Position numbers and translations under genes: made by a program. From Zeus faber (taxonomy: Eukaryota; Chordata; Actinopteri; Zeiformes; Zeidae), in contig OY482854.1 in assembly GCA_960531495.1 (NCBI GenBank), positions 30,844,729 to 30,908,728 on the forward strand: DNA of 64,000 nucleotides. Direction: 5' to 3'. A model generated the notes under the pieces. It did not search any database. It saw only the letters and a program-made list of their open reading frames with translations, and had not been told where the DNA came from. Shown one piece after another: positions 54,966 through 64,000 of the stretch; the stretch's first letter is position 1; each line of letters starts with the position of its first letter.

Positions 54966-56761
54966 CCCATGCCACGCTACCCATTAGACCTTTACAATAA
55001 ACATTAGCCAGGGTTGTACGAGGGGGCAGCGCAGGAATCTATAATCACCACCGGTATTAGGTTCTAGGGTAATGACCAGGTAGGTTTAATGATGATGGAA
55101 GCGAGGGAGGTGTCCAGTCAGAGGGCCATGTGCACGGCTTAATGGCGTGAAAAGCTGCTTTGGGACAAAAGCAAATTATGGCCTTTCGAAATCAATGGAG
55201 AGCAAGAACAAAAGCCAATGTGGCCACGCTTGGTTTCTCATAATAAGGGGAAGAACATCATCGATCCCCCCTCTCTTTAGGAGTGCTTTACTTTGCCTAT
55301 TGATTTCAATTAGATCTGCATTTACTAAAACTTAAGGGAGGCTGAGCAGACCCAGAATGCAACAGGAGTAAGGAGGGCCGACACTGATGATGTGAGATGA
55401 ACTTCCAAGAGATGCTTCTCTGGAGAAGTATGTGCTTCTTCCATTTATGCTTTGAAGAGGACAAAACCATAACCAAACATGTCATATCATTATGATATTG
55501 ATATTGTAATATGAGAATAGATATCATCTGGGATTTTGGTTATTGTTCTATGCTGTCTTCGAGTAGCATTGCAATAAAGTTGTGCTGGTTTCTGAACTTC
55601 ATAGACTGCTCTAGCTGTTGTTATCAACGGTCATAATCTCCAAATTACTAATGACTGGTTCTCAAATGATTGATATAAAAAATACGGTGATATTTGATTC
55701 TGCCAACATTGCCCTGCCCTATTTGGAGGTCTACAGGGTTGAAAACTAAGGCGCGATTGGTGCTGCATGGTAAGTAATTATTTTAGATTTATAAATCACT
55801 CCTAATGACCTCTTTTATTGGCCTTCAACTCTTAAATAAAACAAGCCACAATAATACTTACTTTTCTATATTTGGATATTTGCATATGGGTCATAGAGTC
55901 TTGGATAGTACATTAATGACCATGAGCCCCCCTCCCCCCAAAAAAAAGAAAACATCTGCACAGGTTTGAGTTGCTGCACATTACTAAACATCTCTCTTGA
56001 AATATTTCTTTAATCTTCCAAATGAGGGACCATAATCTATTTGGGCAGATGGTCCAACCTCAGTATTAAAGCCCCCCAAAGGCTGAAGCTGTGAATATGC
56101 TTTGATATTGCTTAAAATATGCTGCCCATGTCTTCCTCTTCCATTGGCTGACCACTGCATTTTCTCGCTAGCAAGTGGCTCCAGGAGATAAACAACGAGT
56201 GCAGCAACGTCAGCAGCAACAACGGCAACAAAACAAGTGGAAAGCAGACGTAAGAGTTCAGCCACAACGTGAACCCGTGTTATCTGGTGCTTACATTCGG
56301 TTCGGGCCCTCTGTTCTGGAGACGCTGCAAGTTCCCAACTTCCCACTGTCGGGTTTCCAGCTGTGACTGGAAGCCAAAGTGCAACTTCTGACTCCAGAGG
56401 TTCACCCGAAGTTTAAGATCCTCCTTAACAACCAGGGGAATGTTTGGTGTTCACATGAAACCTGCTCTCCCACCGACAACACTCCTTTAATGCAGCGCTA
56501 CAGTGAAACAAAAACCGGTTCCAGAGGTTACATTGACCATTAAGCGGGAAACAACATTCACCAGCTATCGATCTTAGTTTACACAGATGAGTGGGTTAGG
56601 AAGGACAATCGGAATCATTAAGATGAAGAAGAAGAATGAGAAGGAGAAGATGAAGTAGTAGACGAAGACCCCACTGGATCTCTGCTACACACAACTTACT
56701 CATGTAGAACACAACACCCAACAAGGTCGAATGTCAATTCAACTCTTGTCAAAGGGGGAGC
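54966..56761. other. 1.8 kb of complex sequence, no gene seen
   Basis: Mixed DNA with no repeats or recognised coding features. A CAGCAACAACGGCAACAAAA stretch near 56,205 and AAGAAGAAGAATGAGAAG near 56,625 are low-complexity. Confidence 0.5.
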
Positions 56762-56935
56762 TAGGTAAGGAAGGCAGGTATGAAGATAGGAGGGTAGGAA
56801 GGTAGGTAGGAACGAAGGTAGGTAGGTAAGTACACAGGTTGTTGAGTAGATAGAAAGGCAAGTTGGTAGATAGGTAGGAAGGTGCAGTAGGTCGAGAGGA
56901 GGGTAGGTGGATAGGTAGACAGGTAGGTGATGGAA
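56762..56935 (+). repeat. GGTAGGTAGG / GGTAGGAAGG degenerate tetranucleotide array
   Basis: GGTAG words with A/G variation over about 170 bp. Confidence 0.88.
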
Positions 56936-56989
56936 ATTGACAAAGATGTGGAAAATATACAAAAAAACATAAGAGGACCTAACCAAGTG

Positions 56990-57200
56990 AATCCACATGA
57001 ACCCACATGAATTCACATGAATCTACGTGAACCCACATGAATACACGTGAATTAATGTGGGTTCATGTGAATCCACACAAACCCACTTAAATCCACATGA
57101 ATACACATGAATTTATGTGGATTCAAGTGAATCCATGTGGACCCACTTGAATCCACCTGAATCCACATGAATCTCTTGAATCTACATGAATCCAACTGAA
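56990..57200 (+). repeat. 12-bp minisatellite (AATCCACATGAA)n
   Basis: About 17 units of 10-12 bp with CCACATGAA and TACACATGAA variants. Occasional ATGTGGATTC words are the reverse complement of the unit, giving local hairpin potential. Confidence 0.9.
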
Positions 57201-57640
57201 TCCATCAGATTGTTCTTTTCATCCGCTCTGCGTTGCCCTTGGCTTTATAGGAATCCCACTCATGAAAGTGGGGTTAAGTGTCATGTCACCTTCAGCATTC
57301 TACATTGGGTTCTTTTACTTCCTCCCCATCCTCTGTAATAAGAGGATGATACTTCCCAGCGCACCGTGTCCTGGAAACCACTCAGGCAGCGCGGCGAAGA
57401 GACGCCACCACAATTGAAAGCACGGCCGTCGGTTCGTGCAGGTTTCCATATCTTGGCAGCGTTGTCCTTTCCTGCTCGTCCGAATGCAGAGACGCAACGT
57501 GCGTCCGTTATCCTGGTGAATGGTAAGGGTGTGGTGGACACGCTGTAATGAGATGGAATAACGGAACCGTCGCTCAGGGTGATGGCGCTAAATGCAGCTC
57601 CGCTTTGGGCTCGTGCGGTGGTTGAACGGTCTGGTACATG
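57201..57640. other. Complex sequence, no gene seen
   Basis: No feature recognised. Confidence 0.5.
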
Positions 57641-57840
57641 GCATCACATCATCACTTATCAGACGCTTTTGTCAAAAGCCACTTACAATTATTCATACAC
57701 CGATGGATGTAGCCATCAGGAGCAATTAGGGGTTAAGTGTCTCGCTCAATGACACTAAGGCATGTTATCCGGAGGAGCCTGGGATCGAACCAGCAACCTT
57801 CAGATTACTAGGCGCTCTATCTCCTAAAGAACTGCCCCCC
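57641..57840 (-). mobile_element. tRNA-derived SINE, minus copy
   Basis: On the minus strand: a degenerate A-box region GGCAGTTCTTTAGGAG, B box GGTTCGATCCC (57,781-57,791 on plus), body TAATTGCTCCTGATGGCT, and tail TTTTGACAAAAGCGTCTGAT. The tail is of a kind shared by fish SINEs and a partner LINE. It is transcribed by RNA polymerase III when active and depends on LINE enzymes to move. It is about 200 bp and head to head with the next copy. Confidence 0.8.
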
Positions 57841-57909
57841 TCTAATCGGCACTTTTAACGCCCTGCGTCGAAACATCCTTCCAACAGTGCACCTGACCCT
57901 GACCCCACC

Positions 57910-58113
57910 CTCATGGTAGCTCAGGAGGTAGAGCGGGTGGTCTAGTAATCTAAAGGTTGCTGGTTCGATCCCAGGCTCCTCCTGCTAGCATGCTGTAGTG
58001 TCCTTGAGCAAGACGCTTAAGACCTAATTGCTCCTGATGGCTGCGTCCGTCGGTGTTTGAATAATTGTAATTGTCGCTTTGGATAAAAGCGTCTGATCAA
58101 TGTAATGTAATAT
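57910..58113 (+). mobile_element. tRNA-derived SINE, plus copy
   Basis: A box TGGTAGCTCAGG at 57,914, B box GGTTCGATCCC at 57,962-57,972, the same body (TAATTGCTCCTGATGGCT), tail CGCTTTGGATAAAAGCGTCT and a 3' TGTAATGTAAT run. It is followed by a short (GATA)n. It is closely related to the minus copy only 69 bp away and the better preserved of the two. Confidence 0.85.
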
Positions 58114-58154
58114 GGATAGATAGATACATGGATAGATACAGATAGTTCCAAAGT

Positions 58155-58310
58155 TTTTATAGGTTCTCTATGTGTTTTTTATAGGTTCTCTATGTGTTTT
58201 TTATAAGTTCTCTGTGGTTTTTATGGGTTCTCTATATGTTTTCTTTAGGTTTTCTCCAGATTCTCTCTAAGGTTTCATTTCAGTTCTCTATACATTTTCT
58301 ATAGGTGTTC
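58155..58310 (+). repeat. 25-bp minisatellite (TTTTATAGGTTCTCTATGTG)n
   Basis: About five to six decaying units built on GGTTCTCTATGTG and TTTTTATAG. Confidence 0.85.
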
Positions 58311-58829
58311 TTGTCAAGGAGGCTGTTCCCCATGTGTCACTTCCCCGCTGTGCTGCAGTGTGAGCAGCTCATTACTGTGCAGCAGAACCTCACACAGGGA
58401 CCAGGGATCATTAGGCTCCAGAAATAATAGAAAATTCACCATTATGCTGTTAATTATCATAGCATAGCTGTCATAACTGACATTTAAGGTGTTTTCTGCA
58501 ACGTTAAATTCTCATGATTCCGCTCAAGAGAACATTTCGACTTCCCCAAACGACCGACGTCGCCGTGGATATAGGACTCCATGAGATGAGAGAGCATCAG
58601 AAGAAGAAGAAGGTGTTTTGACTGGATGGTGACACATCATTTCTGTTATGGAACATGGATCATACAGGAAGTTCTGAGCTGTAGTAACTACACCTGCAGC
58701 TCGTCTCAGCCAAAGGTCAGTGGACCGCCGGCCGTCGGGAGGGATGGAGGGATGGAGGGGTGGAGGGGTGGAGGGATGTAGGGATGTCGGGACGGAAAAT
58801 GTCTGAAAATGTCACTCTCGCTACACCTC
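58311..58829. other. Complex sequence, no gene seen
   Basis: A short (GGATGGAGG)n at about 58,740-58,785. Otherwise nothing recognised. Confidence 0.5.
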
Positions 58830-59391
58830 CCCTGGTTCTCTCCATCTTTTCAAACACCCTTTCTCTCTCCACCTCCCTCTCTCTCCTCCTCCCCTGCTTC
58901 TCTCCATCTTTTCTAACATGTTCTCTCTCTCCACCTCCCTCTCTCTCCTCCTCCCCTCGTTCTCTCCATCTTTTCAAACACATTCTCTCTCTCTCCACCT
59001 CCCTCTCTCTCCTCCTCCCCTGGTTTTCTCCATCTTTTCTAACATGTTCTCTCGCCACCTCCCTCTCTCTCCTCCTCCCCTTGTTCTCTCCATCTTTTCA
59101 AAAACCTTCTCTCTCTCTCTCCACCTCCCCCTCTCTCCTCCTCCCCTAGTTCTCTCCATCCTTTGTAACACATTCTCTCTCTCCTCCTCCCCTGCTTCTC
59201 TCAATCTTTTCTAACATGTTCTCTCTCTCCACCTCCCTCTCTCTCCTCCCCTCATTCTCTCCATCATTTCTAACACCTATCTCCCTCCATCTCCCTTTCT
59301 CTTCTCCTCCCCTGGTTCTCTCAATCCTTTCTAACACCTTCTCTCTCTCTCCACCTACCTGTCTCTCCTCCTCCTCTGGTTCTCTCCATCC
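58830..59391 (+). repeat. About 61-bp minisatellite, 10 copies
   Basis: The marker CTCCATC (or CTCAATC) lies at about 58,841, 58,902, 58,964, 59,028, 59,088, 59,154, 59,199, 59,259, 59,319 and 59,384. Spacing is 60-66 bp apart from one 45-bp unit. Each unit holds TTTTCTAACATGTTCTC, CCACCTCCCTCTCTC and CTCCTCCCCTGG. Confidence 0.92.
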
Positions 59392-59610
59392 AGATGCTCT
59401 GATGATTCCCTGCATGTTGCCCAGTAACAGCATTGATTTTTCCTTTGTTTTCCCTTTTCCACGAGCGATGAACTTTGGTGTCTGTATTTCTCTCTTTTCA
59501 TTTTTTTCCCGACTGCCCTGGATTTGAGCTTCCTCAACCTCCCTTTGAGGAAAATATATTTAGTTTGTTTTTCCAAAGGATATGAACAAAAACAATCCCT
59601 TCACCTCCAC

Positions 59611-59665
59611 GAGCCTCGTGCTGAGACTCCCCTTCAGCCTGAAGGTGAGTCTCAGCACGAGGCTC
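59611..59665. repeat. 55-bp near-perfect palindrome (27-bp arms, 1-nt centre)
   Basis: GAGCCTCGTGCTGAGACTC begins the left arm and GAGTCTCAGCACGAGGCTC ends the right arm. The inner parts CCTTCAG and CTGAAGG flank a single C at 59,638. Arms match at 26 of 27 positions; the mismatch is C59,630 against T59,646. Confidence 0.95.
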
Positions 59666-59829
59666 AAAAGTTAAACTGATGAAAAATATGAACATTCAAA
59701 GCGGTGAGCACAATATCTAAATACAGTACAATCTGAACTGGTTAAAAATGTTCCGTTCATTTTCATATACGTGGAATTTGTTGTGTCCATGATCGGTGCA
59801 TTTCTCTAAAATTAGCATAAACATAAGCT

Positions 59830-60310
59830 TAACTGTCTGAAAAATGAAATAAAATAATTAATTTAAAAATACAAAATATTCAGAAATAGCCCAAAAATAG
59901 AACACAAATTGCCAATTGCATAAAAATATTTAAAATATAAAAAGTGTCATTCTATGCACAGGATAAATTATTGGTATAGTTACTGTGTATACAAGTTATG
60001 ACTGTATAGTATGATGAATTATTACTACATTATACAATGTTGTAACAGTGTTATTTCAATATTTTGCACTATTTGAATAATAACAAAAAAAATAATAATT
60101 TATAAAAAGAATAATAAAAATAAAAAGATAAAATAAAAAAAAATGGCCAAAAATGCAGAACAAAAATTGCAAACTATAAAAAACTATACAGAGTATGCAG
60201 ACTGTGATTTTATGCACAGGATAAATGATTGGTATAGTTATATTGGGCATCAATTATTTTTCATCATTATTACTGAATTATAACTACAGTCTACATTATA
60301 TCACACACTA
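59830..60310 (+). repeat. Two tandem copies of an AT-rich GCACAGGATA repeat
   Basis: Copy 1 (about 59,830-60,060) carries CTATGCACAGGATAAATTAT plus TGGTATAGTTA. Copy 2 (about 60,061-60,310) carries TTATGCACAGGATAAATGAT plus TGGTATAGTTA. Both are preceded by CCAAAAAT.CAGAACA-like A-rich DNA and followed by GAATTAT.ACTACA. A third relative lies at 21,750-22,006. Confidence 0.65.
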
Positions 60311-61620
60311 CTGGAACAACACAGAGTGGTTTGAATGAGATGTGATATGACTGATATTCACTTACAAAAAAAGAGCAAAAAATAAAACAAAATGCCAATA
60401 AATCGAACACTTTCCTGGAGGGAGATAAAAGCAACACTTGTAAACATGACCAATTGTCATTTGAGTGGCTTGAAATTACAAAAAAAATAAAGCGACGACA
60501 AAGATTAAAATCTGTTCAATTTCACAGGCCTCAAATGGCTTTCAGAAGCGGCGGCGGCGCTAAAAACAGATGCAGGTGTTATTTTAGTCTGGTGCGCGGA
60601 ACGAGGGAGGATGAAAGAGTTTCATGGTGAGAGATAAAACCAACATGGAGACTCGGCGGAAAGCAAACATGACTAATGGCACAGTCGGGGATTAATTCTA
60701 CATTGGGTTCCGTCCCTCTGCAAACTTATCTCTGAGCTTCCATTGTGTTTTGGCCCAGGGCAGCTTCATTCCGCCTCCGTTCTTTATTGTTTTTTAGTAT
60801 TGAGTGTCATTTTGACTTATTTGAGAATGGCTTGGAGTGGTACAAGTGTAATCATTTGACACCTGGAATATGAGAGAAACAATAATTGAAAATAATTTGC
60901 CGAGGCCTGTTCTCAATCGTAAAAACGCGAACTGAAAGTGAGCATAATGTTTATTTTTGTCATATTTATTGTGATTAACCGCCTCTTTATGTCTTATATA
61001 AAGCACATGGAATTGCTCTAGTGCGTGAACCTGCGGTCGCTACTGTACCTCCATCGCGGCATGAGTGCAGTGATATTTCCTTGTGACGGTTTTGCTTTAG
61101 AAGCTCTGACAACCCGCCTCTCCTGGAGGAATCATTTAAAGCCTTGTTACAGAAGACACAGCTGAACGGGAGCCGAGCTCCAGTCGAGGTGTCATCTCTC
61201 CGCCAAAAATAGAAATGACTCGCTCTTTCCTCTCCTAGAGCAGTACTTATTTATTGGTAGCGTCGGAGTTGTAGCCCGGGAGCCTGGGAGCCCTGGTGCT
61301 CTGGGATCCAGGTTTATACTGGTGAGGTGCATCCCAGACCCAAACCCTGGCGGCGATCTATAAAGCATCCACTCCCTCCCGGGCTCCCTTGGAGACATCG
61401 ATACCCTGGGAAATGAGACGCAGAGCGATGGCTGCGGAGGACCAGGAGTCCGACGCCCATACGTCTTATTTAAGGTGAAGCCGTTCAATGCGGCGTTAAT
61501 GGACTGAGCTGCTTTTCCATTGTTGCTGGGACACAGAACTGCGACGGACGGTGTGTTACGACACTGGGACCGGCCGCCCACCTCCACGCTTGCTCACTAA
61601 CTGTTGTGAGGTCGATTTAC
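60311..61620. other. Complex single-copy-looking sequence, candidate conserved non-coding DNA
   Basis: 60,530-61,200 has no repeats, balanced composition and many short AT-rich homeodomain-like words (TAATTG, ATTTAT). No exon recognised. A minus frame of 131 codons at 61,192-61,587 has no known domain. Conservation can only be judged by alignment. Confidence 0.35.
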
Positions 61621-64000
61621 TTCAGTAGAGTGAGTGGCGGTATTTGGAAGTTTATCAAAGTAACAAGGACAAGAAGACCCGTCCATTCATCCGTCCGTCT
61701 CCCTGAGGCTGGTTAGCATCGATGTCGAAGGTGCCGAAGTCAATCCCAGCTCCTTATGGACATAAGGGTCAGAATTAAATTCCCTACTGAGATAAATAAA
61801 GTGTAGAAAAATACAAATGGGGCGAAACCCGGTGCAGTTTACAGTCTCCAATCAGTCAAACCTTATCTATTTACATTTCCTTTCTAAAATGACGACAAAC
61901 TTTTAATGACACTAATCTCCACAACTAAGAGGTCTACATGCATGGTCGTACCTTCCATGGCTTGTAAGAAGCCAGGGAATATGGATCCATAGTCAGTAAA
62001 CACATAACTATTTTCATTCCAGCAGCAAAGCCAAAATCCATATTTTCATCCTTGCCTAAAATGTATTCTTAATTCAAAAGGCAAAAAGCACCATTAAAAA
62101 AATAATAATCAGCACTATGAACCAGAATCTCTTCTCCTACTTTTTGAGAACAAATGTAGCAAATTCCACGTCAATAAAACCAATGCCCAGAATTTTACGA
62201 AGGCTTTACAGGCAAGAAAATGAAGATTCAAACCCCAGAGCTGCGAGGCCACAGCACTGGCCACCACCACGTCTTAATTGTCATCTGCTGATGTCAACTT
62301 AGTTGAAAGTAGAGGGGCTATTAAAAATCGAATTCCATGTTTAGCCGAGAGGAACTGGGAACCTGAAAGCCATCGCTGTGACCTTGGTTAAAGACAGTTG
62401 ACGTGAGGAATAACCTCAATCTGCTCCAATATTCTGGGTGTCGCCAGCGTGTCCTTGACCGTCTGTCAGCGCTGTTAGTGGAATGCTCAACATCTGCTTC
62501 CATCAGCCCTGGTCTCCCCAGCCGAGGACCCCTCAGAGTCCATCAGGAGAAGAATTAGTCCTTATCATGTTGAATATTCAGATCATTTCCCAGCGTCTCT
62601 CCCGGAACATTGCACTGCCAATCAGATGTCAGCCGCATACCCCTCGCTGTCACATTTTCCTTATTGCCTCGGCAACACAATGACACGTGCACTGAGAATA
62701 CCAATGGACTGGCACCTTGCATCGCTCAGAGGGGACGTGAGACAAATGAGACTGAGAATGAGTCAGTGATGAAAAAACAGTCGGATTACTCCTGACAAAT
62801 GGAAACTCAATCTATCTACTGTATTTATTTCTTTCAGGGGGGTTGTTTGCCCCCCGCTGCCCAAAATGGATGCGCTAGCGACGTAAACTACAAGGATGCT
62901 AAGGTTGAGGTCTCCGGAGTCAGTGAATAAATACAGAGTTGTATTTAGGTATTAGTTATTTCCCTAGGTGAGTGATATTGCCTCGGTGGTTCTTAGATGT
63001 TAGCAGCTCCAACACAGAGCTTCCTTCTGATTGATAATGGCCCCGAGACGGTGGAATGCGCACCCCCCCTTACAGTCAGAACGGTACAATCGCTGTTCAT
63101 CCATCAATGCAAACTCAAGCACCTCCCCTCCCCTCCCCTCCGTCCATACCCCACATCAGCCGGCTCCTCCACCTCAGAAGGACAAAGGACTGGACCCCAA
63201 GTGTTAGCAACACAGCATCGTATGGGAAAAAGCAACTTTTTAGCAGCGCCGGATCAATAATCTGATCGATAATCACTTGTCGCGCTCGCTGGCTTCTGAG
63301 TTACTGCTGAGCTCCGTCTGCGTCCTCCAGAGCTGAGAATAAACACACAACAATCAGCAAAGAGCTGAGGCTGGGGAGAGCTCCGCTGGCCTGCACCAAC
63401 ATTTAAGAGCAGGGAACTGTATTGTCTGTATTGTATTGTTTGAAATAATACTACAAATCCATATGCTTCCCCATCAGCATTTTAAAGGAGATATCTACAC
63501 TTTTTAACCCTGCTACATTTCTAACACGGTCACATTACTTCAGTAAAAACACAATCTAGATTTATTTGTATGTATGTAAATTACACCCTAACCCTACAGT
63601 CTAAGGTTTTTTTGAGCACAGAAAATTGGGTACAGTGGTAGTAGTAGTAGTAAAGTATAGTAGTACTTTATGAATTATTAACAGCTCTGTTGTATCAGGA
63701 CACTACATAATATGTAGTGGTCTATGATAAGTACTTTCAATACGAATAAGTGCATCAAAAGCCATACTTTTACTTGAAGTAGAAATGTCAATATAGTACT
63801 TTATTAATTTACTGAAGTAAACCTGACCCTTTCACTGAATTATGTCTGAATAATAATACAACCACAGAAGCGGCACTGAGTTCATAAAAAGTTAAGTATA
63901 AATCCATTATTAGTCGTAGTATTGGTGTTACCAATTATCAGTTACCAGTTATCATCTCTGTCGGCGGGAATGTTTGCAGTTGCACAAACTGAATCACGCA
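61621..64000. other. Complex sequence with old repeat scraps, no gene recognised
   Basis: 61,765-61,800 (AATTCCCTACTGAGATAAA) resembles a common fish repeat tail. 62,222-62,270 (AGATTCAAACCCCAGAGCTG, CCACAGCACTGGCCACCACC) resembles a dispersed sequence with a tRNA-like B box. 63,640-63,810 has AGTAC/GTACTT words (GTAGTACTTT, ATAAGTACTTTCAAT, TACTTTTACTTGAAGTAG). 62,300-62,760 looks single-copy. No exon recognised. Confidence 0.45.

Noticed and set aside
57910..57985. A true tRNA gene
   Set aside because: A and B boxes are present, but the sequence runs into a SINE body and tail, and a related copy lies next to it. No convincing cloverleaf.
59611..59665. A pre-miRNA hairpin
   Set aside because: The centre is a single base, so there is no terminal loop for processing, and the arms are too short and too perfect for a typical precursor.

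Overview
The window looks like vertebrate, most probably teleost fish, intergenic or deep-intronic DNA. The pointers are tRNA-derived SINEs whose 3' tail carries the CTTTGGATAAAAGCGTC motif common in fish, relics of a Ty3/gypsy LTR element of a type common in fish, hAT-like short elements, long (AC)n and (AAT)n microsatellites, and the absence of bacterial-style gene packing. The species cannot be named from this sequence. I found no host protein-coding gene or exon that I can recognise, no true tRNA, rRNA or snRNA gene, and no CRISPR array. Nearly all long open frames lie inside tandem repeats whose unit is a multiple of 3 bp, or in low-complexity DNA.

Layout. 0-4 kb: a 21-bp minisatellite whose unit reads as a heptad, (AC)n tracts, a CpG-rich block, and the first copy of a dispersed repeat I call the GAGTCG family. 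4.4-6.8 kb: a pentanucleotide-based satellite (TAGTR) that matures into a 105-bp higher-order repeat. 7-15 kb: complex sequence with microsatellites, a diverged patch of the 21-bp unit, and an unassigned composite repeat. 15.0-19.1 kb: four different arrays nearly back to back (16-bp, ACACT/ACTAC, CATACATCC, and an 11-bp CpG-bearing unit). 19-33 kb: mostly complex sequence with GAGTCG-family copies, a CRE-like array, RFX-type X-boxes and hAT-like pieces. 33.1-35.0 kb: an LTR retrotransposon reduced to two LTRs and a broken gag, inserted in a 13-bp tandem repeat. 35-40 kb: 16-bp, GTAGAG, CCCTCC and CTCTAC arrays. 40-47 kb: more GAGTCG-family copies, a hAT-like MITE, a GTTGTGG array and a polypyrimidine array. 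48.0-49.2 kb: two gypsy pol 3' ends arranged head to head. 50-53 kb: a CAACAACCACC array and a 1.3-kb CTCCTCCTC array. 54-60 kb: smaller arrays, an inverted SINE pair and a 55-bp near-perfect palindrome. 60-64 kb: AT-rich repeats, then mostly complex single-copy-looking DNA.

Summing my intervals, tandem repeats cover roughly a quarter of the window. Most are organised into higher-order repeats that are integer multiples of the base unit. Three pairs of arrays carry complementary sequence or composition in opposite orientation (4.4-6.8 versus 15.7-17.3 kb; 36.1-38.6 versus 39.3-40.2 kb; 44.1-44.9 versus 50.1-51.3 kb). I see no genes working together as a system. The best candidates for something undescribed are the GAGTCG dispersed family (11 copies here), the higher-order satellites, the head-to-head gypsy structure and the 59.6-kb palindrome. 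All identities and copy counts are by eye.
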